A stretch of DNA of 64,000 nucleotides from JACDBE01 sp963714055. GTDB taxonomy: Bacteria; Actinomycetota; Acidimicrobiia; Spongiisociales; UBA5794. Below the pieces are notes generated by a model. It made no database searches, was not told where the DNA came from, and worked only from the letters and a program-made list of their open reading frames with translations. Below are positions 39,630 to 49,083 of this stretch, piece after piece (within the stretch, counting starts at the first letter, position 1; each line of letters begins with the position of its first letter). The stretch spans positions 124,001-188,000 of the forward strand of contig OY970227.1 of NCBI GenBank assembly GCA_963714055.1, in the 5' to 3' direction. A program made the translations under genes and the position numbers.

Positions 39630-40706
39630 GTGGTGCCGTTTGGCGCCCACGGCAACCGAGTCGGTTGGCCGCAGCCCTGGCTGTGGGCCATGGAGCGCGC
39701 CGCGGAGGCCGCCGCCCGGTTCCGACCCCATCCCAACCCGAGGGTCGGCGCCGTTGTCCTCTCGCCCGGTGGGAGCGTGGTCGCCGTCGCCGCCCACGAG
39801 CGACCCGGCCTTCCCCACGCCGAAGTCCTGGCACTCGGCGGGGCCGGTGGCGAGGCGCGGGACGGCACGCTGGTGGTGACCCTCGAGCCGTGCGCCCATC
39901 ACGGGCGCACCCCGCCGTGCGTCGACACGGTGATTGCGGCCGGCATCGCCCGGGTGGTGGTCGGTGCCCCCGACCCCGACCCCCGAGTGTCCGGGGCGGG
40001 CATCGCCGCCCTGAGGGCGGCCGGGGTCCAGGTAGAGGTGGGGGTGCCCGGTCTCGACGCCGAACAGGTCGATCCCGGGTACTTCCACCACCGGCGCACC
40101 GGCCGGCCGCTGGTCACCCTGAAGCTGGCGGCGACGCTCGACGGGCAGACCGCCGCCGCCGACGGCACCTCGCGTTGGATCACCGGTGAGGAGGCGCGGG
40201 CCGACGCCCATCGGCTGCGGGCCGCCTCCGATGCTGTGATGGTCGGGGCCGGCACGTTGCGCACCGACGATCCGTCTCTCGACGTCCGCTTGCCCGGGTT
40301 CACCGGCAACCAGCCGCGTCCGGTGGTCGTGGCGGGAGATCGTCCACTGCCCGCCGCCCGTGCGCTGTACGCCAGGGACCCGCTGGTCTACCGCCTCGGC
40401 CGGGCGGCGAGCCCGGGCGCGGTCGAGACCGTCGAAATCCCCGACCTGGACGCCGTGGTGAAGGACCTGGGGGCCAGGATGGTGGTCGACCTCCTGGCCG
40501 AGGGGGGACCGACCCTGGCCAGGTCGCTCCTCCATGCCGGGTTGGTGGACCGCTTCGTGCTCTACCTGGCGGGGCGGTTCGCCGGAGGGGTGGGCCGGCC
40601 GATGTTCGACGGCGTGTTCGGCACCCTGGGAGACATCGTCGGCGCTCAGGTCGACGCCGTCACCAGGCTCGGCGACGACATCCGCGTCACCGGGACGGTG
40701 CCCTGA
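39630..40706 (+). CDS. ribD: bifunctional diaminohydroxyphosphoribosylaminopyrimidine deaminase / reductase
   Basis: 358 residues; tandem GTGs at 39630 and 39633, the second better spaced from AAGGAGG. The deaminase domain has zinc ligands HAEVLAL and EPCAHHGRTPPC. The reductase domain has TLKLAATLDGQTAAADGTSRWITG and a C-terminal VVDLLAEGGPTLARSLL. It carries out two consecutive steps from the GTP cyclohydrolase product. First gene behind the FMN riboswitch. Confidence 0.95.
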   Translation: MVPFGAHGNRVGWPQPWLWAMERAAEAAARFRPHPNPRVGAVVLSPGGSVVAVAAHERPGLPHAEVLALGGAGGEARDGTLVVTLEPCAHHGRTPPCVDTVIAAGIARVVVGAPDPDPRVSGAGIAALRAAGVQVEVGVPGLDAEQVDPGYFHHRRTGRPLVTLKLAATLDGQTAAADGTSRWITGEEARADAHRLRAASDAVMVGAGTLRTDDPSLDVRLPGFTGNQPRPVVVAGDRPLPAARALYARDPLVYRLGRAASPGAVETVEIPDLDAVVKDLGARMVVDLLAEGGPTLARSLLHAGLVDRFVLYLAGRFAGGVGRPMFDGVFGTLGDIVGAQVDAVTRLGDDIRVTGTVP

Positions 40707-41308
40707 TGTTCACCGGGATCGTCGCCGAGTTGGGGGTGGTGGAGGCGGTGCAGGCGGCCGACCAGGGCGCCCGAATCGTGCTCTCCGCCCCGGGCACGGT
40801 CAGCGGGATGGCGGTGGGCGACTCGCTGGCGGTGAACGGGGTATGCCTCACCGCCGTCGTGCTCGACGGGCCACGGGTCACCGTCGAGTTGGTGGCCGAA
40901 ACGCTGGCCCGGACCAACCTCGGCGACCTCTCGGAGGGCGACGCCGTCGACCTCGAGCGCCCCATGGCGGCGTCCGGCCGCTTCGACGGTCACGTTGTCC
41001 AGGGCCACGTCGACGGCACCGGCCGTGTCATCTCGACGAGCGACGAAGGAGCCGGTCGGCGGCTGCGCATCGGGCTCGACCGGTCGCTGGCCCGGTACGT
41101 CGCCGAGAAGGGATCGATCACGGTCGACGGGGTGAGCCTGACGGTGACCTCGGTCGGTGACGACGACGAAGCCTGGTTCGAGGTGGCGTTGATCCCGCAC
41201 ACCCTCGACATCACGGTGCTCGGGCGGCGACGGCCTGGCGACACCGTGAACCTGGAGGTGGACGTGATCGCCAAGTACGTGGAACGACTCATGGGCGCCG
41301 TCCGATGA
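40706..41308 (+). CDS. ribE: riboflavin synthase alpha subunit
   Basis: 200 residues with two tandem lumazine-binding barrels: MFTGIVAELG, GDSLAVNGVCLTAV and FDGHVVQGHVDGTG in the first-to-second junction, then GSITVDGVSLTV and FEVALIPHTL. It dismutates two 6,7-dimethyl-8-ribityllumazine molecules to riboflavin. The ATG overlaps the ribD stop (TGATG). Confidence 0.96.
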   Translation: MFTGIVAELGVVEAVQAADQGARIVLSAPGTVSGMAVGDSLAVNGVCLTAVVLDGPRVTVELVAETLARTNLGDLSEGDAVDLERPMAASGRFDGHVVQGHVDGTGRVISTSDEGAGRRLRIGLDRSLARYVAEKGSITVDGVSLTVTSVGDDDEAWFEVALIPHTLDITVLGRRRPGDTVNLEVDVIAKYVERLMGAVR

Positions 41309-42572
41309 CCGGGCCGCCTTCCAGGGACGGGGGAGCGCCAGAGACCCGAGAAGCGGTGGAGCGCGCCGTTGCCGCTCTCGGCGCCGGCGGGTTCGTCCTG
41401 GTCGTCGACGACGAGCGCCGCGAGAACGAGGGCGATCTCATCCTCGCCGCCGAGTCCGCCACCGTCGCCCAGCTCGCCTTCATGATCCGCCACACCAGTG
41501 GGTTGATCTGCGTCCCCATGACCGGCGAGCGGATCGACGCCCTGGCGCTCCCGCTGATGGTGGGCAGGAACACCGAGGCACACCGCACCGCCTTCACCGT
41601 GTCGGTCGACCTGCTGGAGGGCACCACCACCGGGATCTCGGCCGCCGACCGCACCGCCACCATCCGCGCGCTGGCCGACCGGAGCTCGGAGGCGGGCGAG
41701 TTCGCCCGGCCTGGTCACGTGTTCCCGCTGCGGTACACCCCGGGCGGGGTGCTGGTCCGACCCGGCCACACCGAGGCGACGGTCGACCTGCTCCGCCTGG
41801 CCGGGCTCTCCGAGGTCGGGGTGCTCTGTGAGCTGGTCAACGACGACGGCACCATGATGAGGGGGTCGCAGCTCGACGACTTCGCCGCCGGCCCATGGCA
41901 TCCCGATGCTGTCGATCGCCGACGCTCATCGAGCACCGTTGCCGGACGGAGTCGCTGGTCGTCGCCGAGGGCGAGGCCCGGCTCCCCACGCTCTACGGCG
42001 ACTTCAGGGCCCTCGGGTTCCGTTCGACCGTGGACGGGTCCGAGCACATCGCCCTCGTGATGGGTGACGTCGCCGGTCGCCAGGACGTGCTCACCAGGGT
42101 CCACTCGGCCTGCTTCACCGGCGACGTGCTCGGCTCGCAGCGGTGCGACTGCCGCGCCCAGCTCGAGGCGGCGATGGCGCGGATCGCCGCCGCCGGGGTC
42201 GGGATCGTCGTCTACAACCGGTCGCACGAGGGTCGGGGGATCGGGCTGCTCAACAAGCTCGCCGCCTACCGCCTCCAGGACGAGGGCCACGACACCGTGG
42301 AGGCCAACACCGTTCTCGGGTTCGACGCCGACCACCGTGACTTCGCCCTGGACGCCCAGATCCTGGCGGCGCTCAAGGTGTCGAGCGTGGCATTGATGAC
42401 CAACAACCCGGAGAAGGGCCGCCAGCTGGAGCGGTACGGCATCACGGTCTCCCGCCGTGTGCCGCACGTGGTCGGTGTCGGCCCCCACAACGCCGGGTAT
42501 CTGGCCACCAAGCGGAGCAAGCTGGGTCACATCATCGACGACGAGGGGCCTCCGATGGGAGCGGGTAGGTGA
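41305..42572 (+). CDS. ribBA: bifunctional DHBP synthase / GTP cyclohydrolase II, two frame breaks
   Basis: Repaired length is 421 residues. RibB half: FVLVVDDERRENEGDLILAAE, FMIRHTSGLICVPM, FPLRYTPGGVLVRPGHTEA. RibA half: RVHSACFTGDVLGSQRCDC (zinc cysteines), YNRSHEGRGIGLLNKL and ALMTNNPEKGRQLERYG. Two single-base insertions near 41889 and 41924 lie 35 bp apart; removing both restores the conserved HGIPMLSIADLIEHR joint. It supplies both riboflavin precursors, from ribulose 5-phosphate and GTP. ATGA overlap with ribE. Confidence 0.94.
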
Positions 42573-43045
42573 GGGTCGACGCCGCCGCCACCGCGATCGA
42601 CGCCGACCTCGGCGAGCTCAGGATCGGGGTGGTCCGGGCGCTGTTCAACGCCTCGGTGACCGACGGGCTGCTCGACGGCGCCCTGCGGTGGCTCGAGTCC
42701 GCCGGGGTGGCGTCGGTGACGGTCGTCGACGTCCCCGGGGCATTCGAGCTCCCCGTCGCCGCCGCCGCGCTCTGTGCCGACCACGACGCCGTGGTGGCCC
42801 TCGGGGCGGTGATCGCCGGGGAGACGGATCACTACGAGCACGTGGCCCGCACGGCCTGCGACGGGCTGATGCGGGTCATGCTCGACACCGGGGTGCCCGT
42901 CGGGCTCGGCTTGCTCACCGTGCGCGACCCGCAGCACGCCGTCTCCCGCTCGCTACCGGGCGCCGACAACAAGGGCGCAGAGGCGGCATCAGCAGCGGCG
43001 ACCACCGCCGCCGTGCTCCGCCGCCTCCGTCCCGTCCCCGGGTAA
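42569..43045 (+). CDS. ribH: 6,7-dimethyl-8-ribityllumazine synthase
   Basis: 158 residues. VVRALFNASVTDGLLDGAL binds the pyrimidinedione; VPGAFELPVAA and LGAVIAGETDHYEHVA (catalytic His in ETDHYEHV) are intact, and PLGLLTV appears as GLGLLTV. Capsid-forming family (60-mer or pentamer). GTG overlaps the ribBA stop; last gene of the FMN-controlled operon. Confidence 0.95.
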   Translation: MRVDAAATAIDADLGELRIGVVRALFNASVTDGLLDGALRWLESAGVASVTVVDVPGAFELPVAAAALCADHDAVVALGAVIAGETDHYEHVARTACDGLMRVMLDTGVPVGLGLLTVRDPQHAVSRSLPGADNKGAEAASAAATTAAVLRRLRPVPG

Positions 43046-43384
43046 CAGCCGCCGGGTAGGCCCGGGCGACAAGACGGCCGCCGTGGGGTAGGGGCCCCAC
43101 GTGCGGAGGAGGGCCGACCTCGGCGCCTGGTCGTCATTGGTGTCGTCGCTGGAGGCGCCGAGGCCGGATCTCCCGGGCATCAAACGCAGCTATAGTTCCG
43201 GCTCACAACCGACATGCAAGCGGGGGCGCTGCCTCCCACCCGGCCACCGCCACGAGGTGCGCCGCGGTCATCGAACCCGATGGGGCAGCGCGCACGTGCT
43301 GCCCCTTTCCGATGGCCGCCAGGCCGGTGCGACGGGGCGCAGTCGGGATCGAGACGACGAGCAGGCTGCCCCGGGAGGTACCGC
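43046..43384 (+). other. 339-bp spacer: rib operon end and infC leader
   Basis: No gene is supported. GTGGGG-TAGGGG-CCCCAC at 43083-43100 may end the rib transcript. TATAGT at 43191-43196 is a good -10 candidate, giving a leader of about 180 nt for infC-rpmI-rplT. Within it GGGGCAGC-GCGCACGT-GCTGCCCC (43282-43305) is followed by TTT and could be an attenuator. Long leaders in front of infC often mediate feedback by IF3 or L20. Confidence 0.5.
43282..43308 (+). terminator. candidate attenuator hairpin in the infC leader
   Basis: An 8-bp GC-rich perfect stem with an 8-nt loop followed by UUU lies 77 bp before the infC start. Its location inside the leader suggests regulated termination, possibly by ribosomal protein L20 or IF3, which are encoded downstream. 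Confidence 0.45.
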
Positions 43385-44116
43385 ATCACAACCAGAGAAC
43401 CGAGGGTCAACGAGCGCATCCGCGCCCGTGAGGTCCGGCTGGTAGACCCCGACGGGGGCCAGATCGGGTTGAAGAGCATCGAAGAAGCCCGCTGGCTGGC
43501 CGATCAGCTCGGTCTCGACCTCGTCGAGGTGGCGCCCGACGCCAAGCCACCCGTCGTACGGATGATGGACTACGGGAAGTTCAAGTACGAGCAGTCGGTG
43601 AGGGCGCGCGAGGCTCGCAAGAAGCAGACCAGGACCGTGATCAAGGAGGTCCAGTTCCGCCCGAAGATCTCGCAGAACGACTTCGATGTGAAGCGAAAGA
43701 GGGTGGAGCGGTTCCTCGGCGAGGGCGACAAGGTGAAGGTGTCGATGAGGTTCCGAGGTCGAGAGGTCACCCACCCCGAGCTGGGCAGGGAGGTCCTCGA
43801 CCGCCTGGCTGCCGCCATCGAAGGGCAGGGGACGGTGGAGACGGCGCCGACGATGGACAACCGGCAGATGACGATGGTGCTGGCACCGGTCAAGAAGGTG
43901 AGACTGCAGGCGACCGATGGCCAGGTCCCGGGCGGGAGTGTCGAGCTACCGGCTGTTGCCGAGCCCGCCGGAGTGGACTCGGCCGAGCCCGAACCTGTCG
44001 AGGCGGTTGAGGTCGAGGCGATAGAGCCCGAGTTGGTCGAGGCCGAACCGGTGGCGGAGCCCGTCGACCAGCCCGAGGCGGAGACCGAGGAGCCTGCCGA
44101 GGAGAACGAGGGGTGA
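43385..44116 (+). CDS. infC: translation initiation factor IF-3, AUC start, acidic C-terminal tail
   Basis: 243 residues from ATC 43385, five bases after GGGAGGT. The product begins I-TTREPRVNERIRAREVRLVD, matching actinobacterial IF3, and no canonical start is available near it. Both domains are complete: LMDYGKFKYE-type MMDYGKFKYEQS, KEVQFRPKISQNDFDVK and RFRGREVTHPELG. About 65 extra residues follow, made mostly of Glu, Pro, Val and Ala (EPEPVEAVEVEAIE...), probably disordered. The rare AUC start is the classic basis of IF3 autoregulation. Confidence 0.94.
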   Translation: MTTREPRVNERIRAREVRLVDPDGGQIGLKSIEEARWLADQLGLDLVEVAPDAKPPVVRMMDYGKFKYEQSVRAREARKKQTRTVIKEVQFRPKISQNDFDVKRKRVERFLGEGDKVKVSMRFRGREVTHPELGREVLDRLAAAIEGQGTVETAPTMDNRQMTMVLAPVKKVRLQATDGQVPGGSVELPAVAEPAGVDSAEPEPVEAVEVEAIEPELVEAEPVAEPVDQPEAETEEPAEENEG

Positions 44117-44147
44117 CCCGAGGGTCACCATTGCAGGAGAGTGTGAC

Positions 44148-44342
44148 GTGCCGAAACAGAAGACACACCGGGGCGCCGCCAAGCGGCTGAAGGTCACCGG
44201 GTCGGGGAAGATCAGCCGGCGCAACGCATGGCGGGGTCACAACCGGCACAAGAAGAGTGGGAAGCGGTGGCGCCGCGTCCAGGGCGAGACCGTCCTGACC
44301 GGCGGCAACGCCCGGCGCGCCGCCAGGCTGCTGGGAAAGTAG
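44148..44342 (+). CDS. rpmI: 50S ribosomal protein L35
   Basis: 64 residues: MPKQKTHRGAAKRLKVTGSGKI and RRNAWRGHNRHKKSGKR fit the L35 signature. GTG start with CAGGAGAG upstream. Lies between infC and rplT in the universal order. Confidence 0.95.
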   Translation: MPKQKTHRGAAKRLKVTGSGKISRRNAWRGHNRHKKSGKRWRRVQGETVLTGGNARRAARLLGK

Positions 44343-44352
44343 GAGAGATCTC

Positions 44353-44715
44353 ATGGCGAGAGTGAAGCGATCGGTCAACGCCGCCAAGAAGCGCCGCAAG
44401 GTGATGGCGCGCGCCGCCGGCAACACCGGGGCGCGCAGCCGGCGGTACCGGGCCGCACGCGAGCAGAACCTCAACTCGCTCCAGTACGCCTACCGCGACC
44501 GTCGGGCGCGCAAGGGTGACTTCCGTCGCCTCTGGATCACCCGGATCAACGCCGGGGCCCGTCTCCACGGCAGCACCTACTCGCAGATGATGGCCGGGTT
44601 GAAGGCGGCCGACGTCGAGGTCGACCGCAAGATGCTGGCCGAGATGGCGGTCAACGACCCGGACGCCTTCGAGGCGCTGGTCGAGGTGGCCAGGTCGGCG
44701 TCGCCCGCCCACTGA
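44353..44715 (+). CDS. rplT: 50S ribosomal protein L20
   Basis: 120 residues: MARVKRSVNAAKKRRKVMARA at the basic N-terminus, then RDRRARKGDFRRLWITRINAGAR, the L20 signature. The protein also regulates its own operon in other bacteria by binding the leader mRNA. AGGAGAG precedes the ATG. Confidence 0.96.
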   Translation: MARVKRSVNAAKKRRKVMARAAGNTGARSRRYRAAREQNLNSLQYAYRDRRARKGDFRRLWITRINAGARLHGSTYSQMMAGLKAADVEVDRKMLAEMAVNDPDAFEALVEVARSASPAH

Positions 44716-44755
44716 CGGCATCCGCGGCCGCCGAGGAGACTCCATCGCCGGGCCC

Positions 44756-45499
44756 ATGCTGACCTCGGTCCGCAACCCCCGGGTCGTTGCCGTCGGGCGA
44801 CTCCACCAGCCGGGCCGGCGCCGCGCCGAGTCCGTCACCCTCATCGAAGGCCCGGCCCAGATCGCCGACGCCGCCCGGGCCGGGGCGTCGTTGATCGAGG
44901 TGTTCGCCCTCGACCCGGCCGACGTTCCCGCCGCGGTGGCGGCACCGGTGACGCTGGTGTCCGAAGCAGTTCTCGCCCGGATGGCGGGGACCGTCCACCC
45001 GAGGGGGCCGTTGGCCGTGGCGACCGTGCCGCCCTCGGCTGCCCTGAGGCCGAGAGACACCGTGGTCCTCTGGGACGTGGCGGATCCAGGCAACGCCGGG
45101 GCGATCGTGCGCTCGGCGGCCGCATTCGGCTTCGACGTCGCCGTCACCCGCCAGGCAACCGACGTGTGGTCGCCGAAGGCGGTGCGGGCGGCGGCAGCCA
45201 CCCAGTTCCGCACCACGGTGACCGAGCTCGGCGACGACCCGCTCGGAGAGGTCGTGACAGCCGGGCTAGCCCTGCTGGCGACAGTGGTCGAGGGCGGCGA
45301 GGATGCCGACCGGATGGGCGTCACCGGTCCGGTGGCGCTGTTGATCGGTTCCGAGGCACACGGGCTTCCCGAAGCTGTCGTCGGTGGCGCCCGAACGGTC
45401 ACCTTGCGCCTGGGCAATGGGGTCGAGAGCCTCAACGCCGCCGTCGCCGCCGGGGTGATGATGCACCACCTCCGCTCGCTGCGAGAGGGCCGCCGATGA
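44756..45499 (+). CDS. SpoU/TrmH-family RNA 2'-O-methyltransferase
   Basis: 247 residues. N-terminal substrate-binding domain (TSVRNPRVVAVGRLHQ, LIEGPAQI) and a SPOUT knot with VVLWDVADPGNAGAIVRSAAAFGF, VALLIGSEAHGLPEAVV and LRLGNGVESLNAAVAAGVMM, the three trefoil motifs. The context between rplT and pheS is the usual place of the actinobacterial 23S rRNA methyltransferase group. Target nucleotide unknown. CGAGGAGA precedes the ATG. Confidence 0.92.
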   Translation: MLTSVRNPRVVAVGRLHQPGRRRAESVTLIEGPAQIADAARAGASLIEVFALDPADVPAAVAAPVTLVSEAVLARMAGTVHPRGPLAVATVPPSAALRPRDTVVLWDVADPGNAGAIVRSAAAFGFDVAVTRQATDVWSPKAVRAAAATQFRTTVTELGDDPLGEVVTAGLALLATVVEGGEDADRMGVTGPVALLIGSEAHGLPEAVVGGARTVTLRLGNGVESLNAAVAAGVMMHHLRSLREGRR

Positions 45500-45566
45500 G
45501 GCGGCGGCCGGCATCGGGGTTGTGCAGCCGGGGCGCTCCCTGAACCGTGCGGCGCATGCCAGCCGA

Positions 45567-45572
45567 TAAGCT
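45567..45572 (+). promoter_or_regulatory. putative -10 hexamer upstream of pheS
   Basis: TAAGCT ends nine bases before the pheS ATG and no ribosome binding site is present; a slightly longer spacing than the other leaderless candidates. Confidence 0.35.
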
Positions 45573-45581
45573 CCCCAACCC

Positions 45582-46589
45582 ATGGAGACGGCAGCCGCCC
45601 TGCGCCAGATGATCGACGATGCCCCGGCCCGGATCGCCGGGGTCGAGTCGCTCGATGCCCTGCAGAGCCTCGAGGACGACCTGCTGGGCAGGTCCTCGGC
45701 GATCGCCGAGGCTCGCCGGACCCTCGGCTCGCTCGATCCGGAGAGCCGCCGCAGCCTGGGACTCCTGGTCAACGAGGCGACTGCCGTGCTGACGCCCGCG
45801 CTCGATGCCCGGCGCGGCCAGCTGGAGGAGATCGAGCGGGCCTCCCGGCTCGTCGCCGACGCCGTCGACGTCACCCTGCCGGGGCGCCCGACGGTGCCCG
45901 GCACCGAGCACGTCATCCGAACGGTGATGGACGAGATCGTCGACGTCTTCGTCACGCTGGGGTACACGGTGGCCACCGGCCCGGAGGCGGAGACGGACTG
46001 GTACAACTTCACCGCCCTCAACTTCAAGCCGGGCCACCCGGCTCGCGCCGAGACCGACACCCTGTACCTCGACTACGGCGACGTCGAGGAGAGCGTCCTG
46101 TTGCGGACCCACACCTCACCGATGCAGGCCCGATACATGGAGCAGCACCCCCCGCCGATCCACGTCGTCGTGCCCGGCCGGGTGTTCCGTCGCGACCCGC
46201 TCGACCCCACCCACTCGCCGGTGTTCCACCAAGTGGAGGGGCTCGCCGTCGACACCGACATCACGTTCGCCGACCTGAAGGGGACCCTCGCCCACTTCGC
46301 CAGGGAGATGTTCGGGTCGACGGCGAAGGTCAAGTTCCTGCCGCACTACTTCCCGTTCACCGAGCCGTCGGCCGAGATGCACGTGCTCTACCGAGGGGCG
46401 TGGCTCGAGATGCTCGGGTGCGGGATGGTCCACCCGGCGGTGTTCGAGCACGTCGGCTACGACCCCGAAGCCGTCACCGGCTTCGCCTTCGGCATGGGTG
46501 CCGATCGGGTGGCCATGGTCCGTCACGAGGTCAGCGACATCCGCCACCTCTTCGACCCCGATCTCCGCATCCTGGGCCAGTTCCGATGA
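45582..46589 (+). CDS. pheS: phenylalanyl-tRNA synthetase alpha subunit
   Basis: 335 residues. A coiled N-terminal tRNA-binding arm (residues 1-90) precedes the class II catalytic domain: DWYNFTALNFKPGHPAR, LLRTHTSPMQARYM, RVFRRDPLDPTHSPVFHQVEGL (motif 2) and GFAFGMGADRVAMVRHEV (motif 3). It forms an alpha2-beta2 enzyme with pheT downstream. Confidence 0.96.
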   Translation: METAAALRQMIDDAPARIAGVESLDALQSLEDDLLGRSSAIAEARRTLGSLDPESRRSLGLLVNEATAVLTPALDARRGQLEEIERASRLVADAVDVTLPGRPTVPGTEHVIRTVMDEIVDVFVTLGYTVATGPEAETDWYNFTALNFKPGHPARAETDTLYLDYGDVEESVLLRTHTSPMQARYMEQHPPPIHVVVPGRVFRRDPLDPTHSPVFHQVEGLAVDTDITFADLKGTLAHFAREMFGSTAKVKFLPHYFPFTEPSAEMHVLYRGAWLEMLGCGMVHPAVFEHVGYDPEAVTGFAFGMGADRVAMVRHEVSDIRHLFDPDLRILGQFR

Positions 46590-46629
46590 AGCCGGAGTCG
46601 ATGGGGCATGGCTCGACGAGGCCCGTCTC

Positions 46630-49032
46630 ATGAGGCTGACCATGCGCTGGCTGGCCGACTTCGTCGAGCTGCCCACGGCCGATCCCGAGGAGATCGCCGG
46701 CGCATTCGAGTCGATGGGGCACGAGGTCGAGGCGTACCGGCACGTGGCCGCCGACTTCGAGGGGGTGGTGATCGGCCGGGTCACCGCGATCGCCGCCCAC
46801 CCCGACGCCGACAGGATCAGAGTGTGCACCGTGGACGTCGGCGACCCGGCCGGCGACTCCGAGATCGTCTGCGGGGCGTGGAACTTCGAGGTCGGGGCGC
46901 TGGTGCCGGTGGCGCTCCCCGGCGCCAGGCTCGGCGAGGCGACGATCGAACGGCGCAGCATCCGGTCGGTGGCCTCCAACGGGATGATCTGCTCGGAGAA
47001 GGAGCTGGGCCTCGGTGACGAGCACGCCGGGATCATGGTCCTCGACGAAGACTCTCCGGAGACGGCGGCGACGCTCGGGTCCGACTTCGCCGCGATGCTC
47101 GACCTGCCCGACACGCTCTTCGACGTGGCGATCACACCCAACCGGCCGGACTGCATGTCGGTGCTGGGCCTCGCTCGGGAGCTCGCCGCCTACTACCGCA
47201 TCGAGGTCGCCGAGCCGACCATCGACGTCGACGAGTCGCCTCCGGCGTCGGCCGTCTCCGTGATGATCGACGACCCGATCGCCTGCCCCCGCTTCGTCGG
47301 GCGCCAGCTGCGCGATGTCACCGTCGGCCCCTCGCCGCTGTGGATGCGGCTCCGCCTGCGTCACGCCGGGATCCGTCCGATCAACAACGTGGTCGACGCC
47401 AGCAACTACGCCATGGTCGAGCTCGGGCATCCCACGCACGCCTTCGACCTCGACCGCCTCGGGGAGACCGTCGTGGTGCGACGAGCGGTGGCGGGGGAGC
47501 GGCTGATGACCCTCGACGACCAGGACCGGGAGCTGCTGCCCGGTGACATCGTCGTCGCCGATGGAGCTCGGGTGGTGGCCATCGGCGGGGTGATGGGTGG
47601 CGCCGACACCGAGATCCACGACGGGTCGACGCGCATCCTCGTCGAGGCCGCCTACTGGGACCCGCCCGCCATCCTGGCGACCTCCCGCCGCCTCGGCCTG
47701 CGGTCGGAAGCCTCGGCCCGGTTCGAACGCGGGACGGATCCGAACTTCTGCCACCTCGCCGCCGACCGGGTCGCCCAGCTCCTGGTCACCACCGCCGGGG
47801 CGACCGTGGTCGCCGGCCGGGTCGACGCCTACCCGAGCCCGATCGAACCTCGGACGATCGCCCTGGCAGAGGACGAGATCGAGCGACACCTCGGGATCAC
47901 GCTGGAGCCCGGTGAGTCGAAGGAGTTGCTCGAGCGCCTCGGATTCGCGGTGACCGCCGGGGACCCGTTGATGGTGACCGTTCCCACCCGCAGACGCGAC
48001 GTCGAGCGACCCATCGACCTGGTGGAGGAGATCGGGCGGTTGGCCGGGTTCGACAGGATCCCCGACAGGGTGCGGACCGGTCTCGGTGGCGGGCTCCCCC
48101 CCGTCGAGGCCCGCAAGGCGAAGCTGCGCCGGTTCATGGCCGGGTCCGGCTACTCCGAGATCCTGACTCTCTCGTTCATCGGCGCCGCAGATCTCGACGC
48201 CCTCGACCTGCCCGAGGACGACCCTCGCCGTTCGGGCATCGCGGTGGTGAACCCGCTCCACGACGGCAACGGGGTGATGCGCACCACGTTGCTGCCCGGG
48301 CTGGTTTCCGCCGCCGCCCGCAACGTCAACCAGCACATCGAGGACGTCGCCCTCTTCGAGACCGGCACCGTGTTCCGTCGCGGCCCAGGCCCCATCCCGG
48401 ACCAGCCCGAGCACCTCGGGTTCATCCGGGTGGGGGCGGACGGAGGCGACTTCGCCGGTCCGGGCCGTCCGGTCGACGTGCGCACCGCCACCGGGCTGTG
48501 GGAGGGGCTGGTGGCCGCCATGGGCGTTCCCGATGCGGTGATCCGCCGGGGCTCGGCACCCGAGCTGCACCCGGGTCGAGCCGCCGAGGTCATGGTGGGC
48601 GACACCGTCGCAGGGGTGGTGGGCGAGCTGCACCCTTCGGTGGCGGAGCGAGCCGGGCTCCCCGGTCGGGTGGCCGTCGGGGAGATGGCCATCGCCCCAC
48701 TGGTCGCCGAGCAGCCGGTGTGGCGTCTGATGCCCCCAAGCCTTTTCCCGCCGAACATCTTCGACCTCGCCTTCGAGATCGACCCGGCGACGTCGGCCGG
48801 CGAGCTCCTGGCGGCCATCCGGCGGGGTGCCGGCGACCTGTTCGAGGCGCAGCGGGTGTTCGACGTCTTCACCGGAGGACCGGTCGAGCAGGGCCGCACC
48901 AGCATCGCCGTGCGGCTCACCCTGCGCGCCCCCGACCGAACCCTCACCGACCGGGAGCTCGCCCCGGTGCGGCGAGCGATCGTCGACGTGGTGACCTCGT
49001 CCACCGGGGCGACACTCCGGGGGGAGGTGTGA
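46630..49032 (+). CDS. pheT: phenylalanyl-tRNA synthetase beta subunit
   Basis: 800 residues from ATG 46630 (MRLTMRWLADFVELP). Domains in order: a tRNA-binding/EMAP-like OB (VVIGRVTAIAAHPDADRI, SNGMICSEKELGL), B3/B4 editing domain (ITPNRPDCMSVLGLARELA, GHPTHAFDLDRL, SRRLGLRSEASARFERGTD), B5 (VPTRRRDVERPIDLVEEIGRL), core and the ferredoxin-like anticodon domain (FPPNIFDLAFEIDP). The proofreading pocket that removes mischarged Tyr appears complete. Starts 40 bp after pheS. Confidence 0.96.
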   Translation: MRLTMRWLADFVELPTADPEEIAGAFESMGHEVEAYRHVAADFEGVVIGRVTAIAAHPDADRIRVCTVDVGDPAGDSEIVCGAWNFEVGALVPVALPGARLGEATIERRSIRSVASNGMICSEKELGLGDEHAGIMVLDEDSPETAATLGSDFAAMLDLPDTLFDVAITPNRPDCMSVLGLARELAAYYRIEVAEPTIDVDESPPASAVSVMIDDPIACPRFVGRQLRDVTVGPSPLWMRLRLRHAGIRPINNVVDASNYAMVELGHPTHAFDLDRLGETVVVRRAVAGERLMTLDDQDRELLPGDIVVADGARVVAIGGVMGGADTEIHDGSTRILVEAAYWDPPAILATSRRLGLRSEASARFERGTDPNFCHLAADRVAQLLVTTAGATVVAGRVDAYPSPIEPRTIALAEDEIERHLGITLEPGESKELLERLGFAVTAGDPLMVTVPTRRRDVERPIDLVEEIGRLAGFDRIPDRVRTGLGGGLPPVEARKAKLRRFMAGSGYSEILTLSFIGAADLDALDLPEDDPRRSGIAVVNPLHDGNGVMRTTLLPGLVSAAARNVNQHIEDVALFETGTVFRRGPGPIPDQPEHLGFIRVGADGGDFAGPGRPVDVRTATGLWEGLVAAMGVPDAVIRRGSAPELHPGRAAEVMVGDTVAGVVGELHPSVAERAGLPGRVAVGEMAIAPLVAEQPVWRLMPPSLFPPNIFDLAFEIDPATSAGELLAAIRRGAGDLFEAQRVFDVFTGGPVEQGRTSIAVRLTLRAPDRTLTDRELAPVRRAIVDVVTSSTGATLRGEV

Positions 49033-49083
49033 TCTGGCCGCCCTCCTGATGCTGTCCGGGACATCGCCGCTCCACCTCACCGG

